Virus record (IMG/VR): IMGVR_UViG_3300030109_005233
Location: 1 to 20,440 of that record
Source of the DNA: a virus
Length of the DNA stretch: 20,440 nucleotides
Strand: one strand, 5' to 3'
The translations under genes and the position numbers were made by a program. Positions 13,957-20,440 of the stretch are shown piece by piece; the first letter of the stretch is position 1; every line of letters starts with the position of its first letter. Below the pieces are notes generated by a model, which was not told where the DNA came from, did no database searches, and was given only the letters and a program-made list of their open reading frames with translations.

Positions 13957-14651
13957 GCGCTTTCGATGCCACGCCCACGGCTTTCCTGTACGGCTACGTG
14001 GACACAGACGCGCCAGGATACAGACAGGTCAGCCTGGGCGGGTCGGTCAAGACGGTGGCGGCTGGTTACTACAGGTGGGACGCGTTCATCACCGCGATCA
14101 ATGCAGCGATCACGTCTGCGGGCTGGGCAATCGTCAGCACGTCTACAGGGCTTACGACGTTGACGAAGGCAAGCGGGACAGCCGCAGTTGTGTGGCCTGA
14201 CCGCATGGGCTGGCTGCTGGGCTACGACCAGCCACCTAATGCGGCAGAGGGCACGGTGGCCGCTGTGCAAGGGCGCACGGTGGCGCCGGGTGCGATTCCG
14301 CTGATAGGCGCGACCTGGGACAGCGTCGAGATCCAGAAGGAGCGGCAGTTCGTCGTCGACCGCAGCCAGCGAGGTCATGGGTACGTGTTCGGCACGTCGC
14401 GGGTCTGGCGGTGGCGCCTGGTCATGTCGGAGCACGCACTGGAGGCGTTGCGGTCTGGCTGGTGTCTGTCGGGCAAGGTTGTCGTGAGCGCCAAGGACCC
14501 AACGCAACTAGGCGCCGACAGCCCCTGGAGCACATCCAACACCGACGGCTACGTGGAGGGGGTGCCGGTAGGTGTTGAGGGCGTGCGGTGGCTTGATACA
14601 CTGCAGACGGTGGCCGAGGTCACACTACTGATCACAACGGCGGGTCCCTAA
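13953..14651 (+). CDS. Tail-tip protein, second distal-tail-like (unknown)
   Basis: A 232-aa protein. The frame stays open upstream to 13437, but that part is an out-of-frame reading of the previous gene; the start is GTG 13953 in a GTGA overlap. The N-terminal part has YRWDAFITAINAAITSAGW (about 37-55), strand TGLTTLTKASGTAAVVWP and then MGWLLGYD, a layout I associate with N-terminal modules of tail distal proteins. The middle includes KERQFVVDRSQRGHGYVFG and WRWRLVMSEHALEALRSG. The end has a beta pattern (VRWLDTLQTVAEVTLLI). A baseplate or tail-tip role next to the hub gene is likely, but the exact family is unknown to me. Confidence 0.5.
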   Translation: MSAFDATPTAFLYGYVDTDAPGYRQVSLGGSVKTVAAGYYRWDAFITAINAAITSAGWAIVSTSTGLTTLTKASGTAAVVWPDRMGWLLGYDQPPNAAEGTVAAVQGRTVAPGAIPLIGATWDSVEIQKERQFVVDRSQRGHGYVFGTSRVWRWRLVMSEHALEALRSGWCLSGKVVVSAKDPTQLGADSPWSTSNTDGYVEGVPVGVEGVRWLDTLQTVAEVTLLITTAGP

Positions 14652-17221
14652 TGGCTACAGAATGGTCAGACATGCTGAAGCGGGGCTGCGACATTGCCTG
14701 GGTGTTGAACATAGAGGGGATCCCCTGGGTGTTCACAGAGCGCGAGCACAAGCGCGCCGACAGCGTTGCCCCCGTTGCCCTGCCCACTTACTACAACGAG
14801 GCGATCCCTGCGTTGCTAATCAGCGATCGGGACCGGGTGAGCATCGAGCTAGATCGAAAGTCGGGGATCTCGCGCGGCGATGCCTGGGACATACTGCTGG
14901 CCTGGAACGCTTTGGAGGACAGCGGGTTTCTGGATGATCTGTTCTCTCGGCCTACAGCCAAAACAGCGCTGGCCGCTGTCCCTGATGGCGGGTCTGATTC
15001 GGTGCTGGAGTACAACCAGACCACCATCAAGGTCGTAGACAACACGGTGTTTGCAGCGGGCCAGCTAGTCTATCTCGGCAAGGACGCGATCAGCATTGGC
15101 GCGATTGACGCCGACGGCACGAGCCTGACCGGCTGCACTCGCGCGATGGCGGGCTACCCGCACCGTTTCGACAGTCAGAGCCTGAGCAACTACCGCCAAG
15201 TCACCAACCGACCGACAGCCTGGCGGGGCAGGTTCGTCGAACTACACGCGCACCTGGTGAGCCCAGAGGGCAGGTTTCTGGACTCTACCTACCTGACGGG
15301 CACCTATCACCGGGTCATGTGGCGCGGCTATCTCGACTCCCCTCCAGTTCCTGACATGCACGGCATGCGCTTGAGGGCGCTGCCGCTGGTCCGTCTAGCG
15401 GCCAACGATCTTGGCTTTGAGAGCAGCGCCACCATCGTCAACAGCGTGCCTTTTGAGGGCGAGATCAAGGGCGGCAACGACCCCAACATGATGAGCATGC
15501 TGATTCACGCCGATGGGCAGGGCAGCGAAAAGGTGCTGTTTCAGGTGCACTACAGCGAGGACGATGGCAGCAACCCGGCAGTCGCAACCTTTGTTTCTAA
15601 TTCCTCGTTAGCGTCTGGCATCCATCCCCTGGGAAACTGGGTCAAGCACAGCGTGGAGGGTCCGCTAAAGGCGCAGCTGGTCACTACTTTGGGCATTGCC
15701 ACAGCGGGCTCATCTGTGATCTTGAAGGGTGACGGCAACCTGCGGTTTGTGGTGTTTCAGCACCCCGATTACCTGATCGAAAGCATCACGATCTTTCCGC
15801 TGCCTGGCGCCTACTGGTGCCCGCAGTTGCCAATGCAGGCAACCCCCTGGAAGGAAGGGGCCACCATCGTTTTTGACTTCCAGCTCCACACCGAGGCGCC
15901 ACCTAACGGCTGGGTAGCAGTGAGCCCGCAGAGCGGCAGCGGGCTGCAGGATGTGACGCTGCCAGCGTCTGGGCTCGGCGTCATCGAGGGCCAAGAGGCG
16001 CGCGAGATTGTGCGCTGGAAGGCCAAGGACGAAACGCTGCTGGCTGACCACGATATCGTCATGCTGAACATCGCAGAAAGGCAGGTGAACGGCACGCCCC
16101 TGGTTCCGTTTGCAGAGGGCGGCAAGCTGGTCTGTCTGAGCGGGCACGCGGGCACGGTTGACAGCATTATCAAAACCGTCTTTCAGAGCAGCGGGACAGG
16201 TCAGCGCGGATCGTCCGATACGCTGCAGTATGGCCTGGGCCTGGGCGTGCCTGCTGCGTGGATGGATACGGCGGCCCTGACGGCTTCTGTGATGGGCTCC
16301 TACCCTGTCTTTGCTGTGAACCCTGGGCGCAGCAGCCTGGAGGATATGGTGGGCGGCTGGCTGGCGCTGTTTGGCAAGTGTCTGACGCAAGCGCTGAACA
16401 CGTCGGGCGAGTGCGTGATCACCGTGGTCGACACGCAGCCGATGGGAACCAAGCTGGGACCGAGCATCACAACCGCCGACGTGCTGATGGAGAGCGTCGG
16501 AACGCCGCAGGTAGTGGACACCCCAAACGAGGTTAAGATCGACCCGTCGGGGCTAGACAAGGCGCCGTCCCTATCTGTGCGCGATGTGCCGCGCATTCAA
16601 AGCGAGGGGCCTAGGTCGTGGGAGCTGAAATGCCCAAGTATCGATCTAAGCGTAGCGCAAGGATACGCCCAGAGCTTGATCGCGCAGGGCGATGGGCAGT
16701 CTGTAATTAGCCTTACGGTCGGCGCGTGGATGGACGTTCAGCCCGGGGCGACTGTGCGGCTGACGATTGCGCACCCCGCGATGTACGACTGGGGCACTGG
16801 AGCGCGGGCGCCGTCTGAGGTATACGCCAGGGTGGTCGGCTGGGAGTTGAGCCTTGCCAGCGGCAAGCAGCGCATCACGCTGCTGCTGTCAGGCAACGCG
16901 CTGGACACGCGCTACCTGTGCCCTTCTCCACTTGTGGCCAGCAAGGCAAGCAACACCGTGACAATGGCGACGCCAGGCGCTACCACCTGGTTCAGCGTTG
17001 GCGAGAAGGTGGAGCTGTACAACCCGGGTTCCGATGGGTCAGAAAACGAGACGCTGACGATCCAGGCGCTTAACTCTGGCACCAACCAGATCACGTTTAC
17101 GGGCACCCCGGCGTCGTGGGTAGGCATGGGCACGGTGTGCACTCATGCGATCTACAGCCAGGCAAGCACCGATCAGCAACTGTTCATGTATGTGCGCAGC
17201 GAAACAGAGTGGGGCTTCTGA
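14651..17221 (+). CDS. Large tail hub-like protein (856 aa)
   Basis: A large tail-tip protein starting at ATG 14651 in a TAATG overlap. It is almost all beta. Residues about 122-172 carry a small module TTIKVVDNTVFAAGQLVYLG leading to LTGCTRAM, and a related module recurs at about 766-835 (SNTVTMATPGATTWF, VGEKVELYN, ENETLTIQALNSG, NQITFTG). Residues about 560-755 resemble the C-terminal region of tail hub proteins of the gp27/gpJ-like type: a helix (MVGGWLALFGKCLTQAL), strand ECVITVVDTQ, a 'VKIDPSG' segment and then WMDVQPGATVRLTI and RVVGWELSLASGKQRITLLL. The hub caps the tail and holds the adhesins. It has no peptidase motif that I can see. Good coding evidence, moderate functional evidence. 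Confidence 0.55.
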   Translation: MATEWSDMLKRGCDIAWVLNIEGIPWVFTEREHKRADSVAPVALPTYYNEAIPALLISDRDRVSIELDRKSGISRGDAWDILLAWNALEDSGFLDDLFSRPTAKTALAAVPDGGSDSVLEYNQTTIKVVDNTVFAAGQLVYLGKDAISIGAIDADGTSLTGCTRAMAGYPHRFDSQSLSNYRQVTNRPTAWRGRFVELHAHLVSPEGRFLDSTYLTGTYHRVMWRGYLDSPPVPDMHGMRLRALPLVRLAANDLGFESSATIVNSVPFEGEIKGGNDPNMMSMLIHADGQGSEKVLFQVHYSEDDGSNPAVATFVSNSSLASGIHPLGNWVKHSVEGPLKAQLVTTLGIATAGSSVILKGDGNLRFVVFQHPDYLIESITIFPLPGAYWCPQLPMQATPWKEGATIVFDFQLHTEAPPNGWVAVSPQSGSGLQDVTLPASGLGVIEGQEAREIVRWKAKDETLLADHDIVMLNIAERQVNGTPLVPFAEGGKLVCLSGHAGTVDSIIKTVFQSSGTGQRGSSDTLQYGLGLGVPAAWMDTAALTASVMGSYPVFAVNPGRSSLEDMVGGWLALFGKCLTQALNTSGECVITVVDTQPMGTKLGPSITTADVLMESVGTPQVVDTPNEVKIDPSGLDKAPSLSVRDVPRIQSEGPRSWELKCPSIDLSVAQGYAQSLIAQGDGQSVISLTVGAWMDVQPGATVRLTIAHPAMYDWGTGARAPSEVYARVVGWELSLASGKQRITLLLSGNALDTRYLCPSPLVASKASNTVTMATPGATTWFSVGEKVELYNPGSDGSENETLTIQALNSGTNQITFTGTPASWVGMGTVCTHAIYSQASTDQQLFMYVRSETEWGF

Positions 17222-18183
17222 TGGCCAACTACACCCCAATCTCCCCGGCTGCGCTTGTGCCTGGCATCGGCGGAAATGACGCGGCATGGCAAGGGCTGAT
17301 CGTTAACGCTCAGCGCCTTTACAACGAAAGCACCGAAGGCGGCTACATGCCGATCATCGCAAGCGGCTCTATGGTCAGCCACGATGATACGATTTGCACA
17401 GGCACGGGCACGAGCTACGCCGAGATCTGCCGCGTATGGGTGCCGATGAACAATGATAACCAGCGCCTGCTGGTGACGGCGTTTATGAACGTGGACAGCG
17501 GGGACAGCGCGACTCTTAAGGTTGAATATGGGGGCGCGTCTGGGACCACCACCACCACCGCCACGGCATACACTGCAGTTCAGGCTGTGGCCACGCCAAC
17601 AGGCAGCGGTGGGCGTGAGGCTGTGATCAGCATCAAGGGCGGCACGGGGAGCGACAACTGGCGCGTGACCCATGTGGCTGCGCAGTTGTATCCGGTGACA
17701 GATCCAGCCAGCGCTCCTATGGCCAGCGGCGTCGTCGAGCCCGACGCCGAGCTATACACAAGCGGGGTCCCTGTCACCACCGAGCGCGTCAATCGCCTGA
17801 TGAACCTGGCGACCTTTGTGGCCAAGGACAGGCCCGCCACGCTCTACAGCCTGCTTGAGCACGTCGGCTTTGTGGGCTCGCGCTCTGGCTTGGTGTCTGC
17901 ATCTGCGACCCCCTCGCTAGCTGCGCGCACGTCGATGCTGGCCACGGATCTGTCTCCGCGTAATTATGGCGTCAGCATGTACCTCGCCCGCGATGGGTCG
18001 GGCGTGCCTGTTGGCCAGGTCAGCATCGGAGGCGAGAGCGTGACTGGCACTGGCACAGGGTGGCATCATGGCACTGTCAGCCTTGGCGGCTTGAGTACGC
18101 TGAAAATGGCCGCCATGCTGTCGCGTAGTAGCGGCACCGGCAACGTCTACCTGCGAGCACTGCAGATCTACAGGAGCGCATGA
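17221..18183 (+). CDS. Distal tail/adhesin-like protein, two beta-sandwich modules
   Basis: A 320-aa protein starting at ATG 17221, overlapping the hub stop by one base (TGATG). The open frame continues upstream only as an artefact. Two beta modules look alike in layout: about residues 42-160 (MPIIASGSMVSHDD, LLVTAFMNVDSGD, GREAVISIKGG, NWRVTHVAAQLYPV) and about 240-320 (YGVSMYLARDGSG, VGQVSIGGESVTG, LSTLKMAAMLSRSSG, NVYLRALQIYRS). Between them is a helical linker (TERVNRLMNLATFVAKD). The pattern suggests carbohydrate-binding or jelly-roll virion modules at the tail tip. A run of (ACC) codons encoding Thr occurs at about 17545-17560. The binding target is unknown. Confidence 0.5.
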   Translation: MANYTPISPAALVPGIGGNDAAWQGLIVNAQRLYNESTEGGYMPIIASGSMVSHDDTICTGTGTSYAEICRVWVPMNNDNQRLLVTAFMNVDSGDSATLKVEYGGASGTTTTTATAYTAVQAVATPTGSGGREAVISIKGGTGSDNWRVTHVAAQLYPVTDPASAPMASGVVEPDAELYTSGVPVTTERVNRLMNLATFVAKDRPATLYSLLEHVGFVGSRSGLVSASATPSLAARTSMLATDLSPRNYGVSMYLARDGSGVPVGQVSIGGESVTGTGTGWHHGTVSLGGLSTLKMAAMLSRSSGTGNVYLRALQIYRSA

Positions 18184-18749
18184 TGGCCGTCACCAAAGCC
18201 GCACAAAGCACGCCCCCGGTCGACCAGTTGACTGCGATCGCGATCACCGATCCCGAGCCCGCATCCATCGGCCTGCTGCACCACATCGACAACACCCTCC
18301 ACGCCCTAGCAAGCGCGTGGGGTCACCCGCCACACACGCAGCGCCTGCACATGCTGACAAACGGCGACACCCGCAACGTTCTGTTTCAGGTGGCGCCGTC
18401 TTGCCAGTGGGTCAACATCGGGCTGCTGGTCAGCGGTGCCGGATCGACCGTGATCACGAGCGACGCCAGCGACGGGTCAGCATCTGACACCACGACGCTG
18501 ACCTGGAATCTTGCCAACGGCGACAAGCTAGAGTTTGCGGAATGGGTCTGGACAACCGGCGCGATGAACCACAGCACCAGCACCGACAACAGCCCGGCGC
18601 TTTTTGTGCTGATCGATGCACACAAGGAGTGGTCCGCGACCATCTACGCCCGCATGCAAATCAATCCCGCCAATGCAGGCAGCAGCGATCCATCGGGCAC
18701 GATATGGGCGATCGCCGTGTCTCCAATCTTTGAGCCCCAACCGGTGTAA
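18180..18749 (+). CDS. Distal tail beta-rich protein (189 aa)
   Basis: An unrecognised 189-aa protein. Start codons ATG 18180 and ATG 18183 are adjacent; the first gives an ATGA overlap with the previous stop, and an AGGAG site precedes both. The N-terminal 60 residues are Pro/His-rich and probably extended (HHIDNTLHALASAWGHPPH). The rest is a beta-rich domain (NVLFQVAPSCQWVNIGLLVSG, TTTLTWNLANGDKLEFAEWV, GTIWAIAVSPIFEP). A single jelly-roll or beta-sandwich fold seems likely, such as a small tail-tip adhesin. Neighbours on both sides are also beta-rich. It carries no known enzymatic motif. Confidence 0.5.
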   Translation: MMAVTKAAQSTPPVDQLTAIAITDPEPASIGLLHHIDNTLHALASAWGHPPHTQRLHMLTNGDTRNVLFQVAPSCQWVNIGLLVSGAGSTVITSDASDGSASDTTTLTWNLANGDKLEFAEWVWTTGAMNHSTSTDNSPALFVLIDAHKEWSATIYARMQINPANAGSSDPSGTIWAIAVSPIFEPQPV

Positions 18750-18750
18750 G

Positions 18751-18793
18751 TGCCGGCAACAACAGAAGAACACAACAACGCACAAGGCCGGCA
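18751..18793 (+). promoter_or_regulatory. Inverted repeat with A/C-rich loop between two tail genes
   Basis: TGCCGGC (18751-18757) pairs with GCCGGCA (18787-18793), giving a 7-bp stem over a 29-base loop that is A/C-rich with no T. It lies in the 81-base gap between coding regions. There is no U-tract, so termination is not evident. It may be a processing or regulatory hairpin. The gap also has a weak -10-like TATGAT at 18805-18810 without a fitting -35. Confidence 0.3.
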
Positions 18794-18818
18794 GGCCGAT
18801 CGTGTATGATGACCCCGC

Positions 18819-18825
18819 AAGGAGG
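18819..18825 (+). promoter_or_regulatory. Strong ribosome binding site
   Basis: AAGGAGG, five bases before ATG 18831, is close to the anti-Shine-Dalgarno optimum. Together with the gap and hairpin before it, it suggests independent initiation of the following gene. Confidence 0.6.
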
Positions 18826-18830
18826 ACCGC

Positions 18831-19208
18831 ATGGCCACAGGATTCGCAGCAGATCAGCCTAAGCCCAAGGTGGACAAGGTACCGTTTGTCCAGACTGGCG
18901 TGATCTCGGACACCAACGTGCTGACCGTCACGTTTCTCAACATGACCGACCACATCACCGTCAGGAACGCCAACACGGCGACTACCAGCACGCTCAAGGT
19001 CGGCTTTACGGCGGCTGGCGTGGCTGCTGTTGCGTACGTCGCCCTTCACACTGGCGAGAGCATCACGCTAGACGCACGCATGAAGCAGATCTGTCTCCTG
19101 AAGTCTGCCGGCACGTCGATCATCTACACCCTTACCGGAGCCCTGACCCGGCTGGAGTCACAGGACTACCCGGACATCACGACCGCCAACGGCTTCGAGA
19201 AGGTCTAG
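18831..19208 (+). CDS. Small beta-rich virion protein (125 aa)
   Basis: An unrecognised 125-aa protein with the best ribosome site in this part of the window. After a short Pro/Lys-rich N-terminus it alternates strands: SDTNVLTVTFLNMTDHITVRNA, STLKVGFTAAGVAAVAYVAL, GESITLDARMKQICLLKSAG, SIIYTLTGALTRLE. It ends with YPDITTANGFEKV. The layout is that of a single small beta-barrel or cupin-like domain such as occurs in virion decoration or tail-accessory proteins. Its own initiation site suggests it may be made in larger amounts than its neighbours. The role is unknown; an adhesin or capsid/tail decoration role is a guess from context. Confidence 0.5.
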   Translation: MATGFAADQPKPKVDKVPFVQTGVISDTNVLTVTFLNMTDHITVRNANTATTSTLKVGFTAAGVAAVAYVALHTGESITLDARMKQICLLKSAGTSIIYTLTGALTRLESQDYPDITTANGFEKV

Positions 19209-19210
19209 CT

Positions 19211-19951
19211 GTGAGGCGTCGCGGCCCCAGTCTGCTGCTGCGGGAGCACTACCCTGCAGGCGCGCACGTCGTTATGGATGGCGTCTCTGAGTACGTCAAT
19301 ATTGACGCAGCCTCTGCGCTTGTCGACTTTAACGACGAGCCGCACACGATCGCGATCTGGTTTAAGGTCGCCGACATAACGAGCGACGCGGTAGGTGAGG
19401 CGCTGTTCGGGTTTGGTAACGCGGATTCTGGCAGCCGGTACTGGGCAACCATCAAGGACACCGGGGCGCTGGTGTTGTATGGGCTCGCCGATTCCTCGAC
19501 CTTCCTGTGGAGTGCAGCGGGCAAGGTGGTGGGCAGCGGGCTGGATGATGATGAGTGGCACGTTGTGGTGCTGACGTACAACGGATCAGACACGCTAACG
19601 GCTTACATTGACGGCGCTACAGGCGTCACGCAGGCGGTCGGGTCTGGCGATCTGCAGGGCACGGTCGGCGCGCTGGGCGCGCTGCGCTTTAACAGCGGGT
19701 CGTCAGTGTCTCGTTACTTCAGCGGCAAGGTCGCCTCCTTTGCAATGTTCGATCGCGTTCTGGATGCCGGCGAGATGGACGTGCTGGAGCGGCAGACCCC
19801 GCTGGCAGACATTCGGAACATGCAGCCCCAGGTCTGGCTGTGGTGCGGCGACAAAGACGCGATAACTGATATGCGCAATCATGGGCTGCTGGCCCTGACG
19901 CCTGCCATGCAGAACGCCGAAGTTGAAGACATCGCATCGGGGTCGCCGTGA
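19211..19951 (+). CDS. LamG/concanavalin A-like lectin-fold tail protein
   Basis: A 246-aa protein starting at GTG 19211, with GAGAAGG upstream inside the previous gene. Residues about 20-200 match the LamG-like jelly-roll fold: VVMDGVSEYVNIDAAS, HTIAIWFKV, ALFGFGNADS, GALVLYGL, then DEWHVVVLTYNGSDTLTAYI with DG (very characteristic), and finally RYFSGKVASFAMFDRVLDAG. These domains bind glycans or other surface ligands, and at this position one probably contacts the host surface. The last 40 residues (WLWCGDKDAITDM onwards) form an additional tail. Its stop overlaps the next start as GTGA. The fold call is good; the ligand is unknown. Confidence 0.7.
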   Translation: MRRRGPSLLLREHYPAGAHVVMDGVSEYVNIDAASALVDFNDEPHTIAIWFKVADITSDAVGEALFGFGNADSGSRYWATIKDTGALVLYGLADSSTFLWSAAGKVVGSGLDDDEWHVVVLTYNGSDTLTAYIDGATGVTQAVGSGDLQGTVGALGALRFNSGSSVSRYFSGKVASFAMFDRVLDAGEMDVLERQTPLADIRNMQPQVWLWCGDKDAITDMRNHGLLALTPAMQNAEVEDIASGSP

Positions 19952-20145
19952 GCACATACAGCATCACAGAGGCCGCACAGGTCGATGACACGCTAGAGGA
20001 CGCAGATTGCGTTAGCACGGCGCCGCGTTACAACGCTGCGGGAACGCAGGCCGTTTTGCGGTGGTCTCAAGACGGGGACGGAAGGATCAGCCACGCAGAC
20101 GCGCGCGTCTTGATGGCGACAGAGGCCTGGGAACAGGACCTGTGA
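19948..20145 (+). CDS. Small EF-hand-like protein (65 aa)
   Basis: An unrecognised 65-aa acidic protein starting at GTG 19948 in a GTGA overlap, and ending in another GTGA overlap with the endolysin gene. Residues 40-51 (SQDGDGRISHAD) have the spacing of an EF-hand calcium loop: Ser40, Asp42, Asp44, Gly45, Ile47 and Asp51 at positions 1, 3, 5, 6, 8 and 12. A helix follows (ARVLMATEAWEQDL). Only one loop is present, as in dockerins, which need two. It could be a tiny calcium-binding virion or lysis-accessory protein. Coding is supported by its coupling to both neighbours, but the function is unknown. Confidence 0.55.
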   Translation: MSTYSITEAAQVDDTLEDADCVSTAPRYNAAGTQAVLRWSQDGDGRISHADARVLMATEAWEQDL

Positions 20146-20440
20146 GCAGGACACCGCCGAAGCTGGCCGACCTGCACCCCCGGCTTGCCAGCGCCGTAGT
20201 CGCTCTTGCCGACCTGCACAGGGACGCAAACCCTGGCACCGCCCTGTGCCTGATCTGGGGCCTGCGCACGCCCGAGGAGCAGCGCAGGGCGCACGCTGCA
20301 GGCCGGTCGAAGATCGACGGAGTGAAGCGGCACAGCCTGCACGCCTATGGGCTGGCGGCTGATCTGTGGGTCTACACCGACGCCGAGGACACCAGGCTCT
20401 ACGAGAATCGACCGCCGAAGGCCGAGGGTCTGCAGTTGCA
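20142..20440 (+). CDS. M15 family peptidase endolysin, N-terminal part (truncated by window end)
   Basis: Start of a peptidoglycan peptidase (D-Ala-D-Ala carboxypeptidase or L-Ala-D-Glu endopeptidase type), probably the endolysin that frees progeny, or a virion-associated lysin. It starts at GTG 20142 in a GTGA overlap and has 99 codons before the window ends. The helix ASAVVALADLHRDA is followed by the strand CLIWGLRTPEEQRRAHAAGRS, a typical M15 opening. The zinc motif SLHAYGLAADL comes next, with His67 and Asp74 as ligands in the SxHxxGxAxD pattern. The third ligand (His) and catalytic Glu/Asp should follow off the edge. No signal peptide is seen, so delivery would need a holin or release from the virion. 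Confidence 0.85.
   Translation, partial: MSRTPPKLADLHPRLASAVVALADLHRDANPGTALCLIWGLRTPEEQRRAHAAGRSKIDGVKRHSLHAYGLAADLWVYTDAEDTRLYENRPPKAEGLQL

Noticed and set aside
17545-17562. (ACC)n triplet run as a phase-variation switch
   Set aside because: Triplet changes keep the reading frame and the run is only about five units, so it can change Thr number but not switch the gene off.
18805-18810. TATGAT as a -10 promoter box before the 125-aa gene
   Set aside because: No -35-like hexamer lies at 16-18 bases upstream, there is no proper extended -10, and a start there would leave almost no leader.
19211-19951. Diversity-generating retroelement target in the LamG gene
   Set aside because: No reverse transcriptase, template repeat or near-duplicate of the gene's 3' end was seen in the window.

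Overview
The window is a GC-rich, densely packed stretch with every supported gene on the + strand. It reads as the virion structural module of a tailed, siphovirus-type bacteriophage: packaging, head, connector, tail tube, tape measure, tail tip, adhesin-like proteins and the start of an endolysin. No integrase, repressor, replication gene, tRNA, insertion sequence or CRISPR array is visible, so the window alone cannot separate a lytic phage from a prophage. The host cannot be named. One small protein (4716-5006) resembles, from memory, a short basic protein of marine and cyanobacterial phages, which hints at an aquatic origin.

Layout. 59-2317: terminase small subunit, an unrecognised 124-aa protein, and terminase large subunit. 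2271-3704: portal. 3697-5252: four very small, mostly lysine-rich proteins (one only 42 aa) with a 222-aa putative neck/minor head protein among them. 5249-6366: a scaffold-like protein with a Pro/Ala-rich N-terminus and coiled coil, and an unrecognised 168-aa protein. 6470-7378: HK97-fold major capsid protein, preceded by the longest gene-free gap (about 100 bases), which holds a hairpin. 7397-8715: a probable head-tail adaptor with a beta-rich N-terminal extension and an EF-hand-like loop, then a probable tail terminator. 8718-9962: tail tube. 10001-10737: two small genes in -1 frame relation, at the position of the tail assembly chaperones G and T. 10727-13312: tape measure. 13312-17221: two tail-tip proteins sharing a module, and a large hub-like protein. 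17221-19951: four beta-rich distal tail proteins, the last with a LamG-type lectin fold. 19948-20145: a 65-aa protein with an EF-hand-like loop. 20142 to the end: a truncated M15 peptidase endolysin.

The genes form a near-continuous transcription unit. Many junctions are GTGA or ATGA 4-base overlaps or 1-base TAATG/TGATG overlaps, which points to translational coupling. Terminase and portal package DNA into a shell built from the capsid protein and probable scaffold. The adaptor and terminator join it to a tail built of tube protein around the tape measure with chaperone help. The hub and beta-rich proteins form the host-contacting tip, and the M15 enzyme would degrade peptidoglycan. The parts most worth a second look are the small basic proteins next to the portal, the -1 frame chaperone pair, the split set of adhesin-like genes and the EF-hand-like loops.
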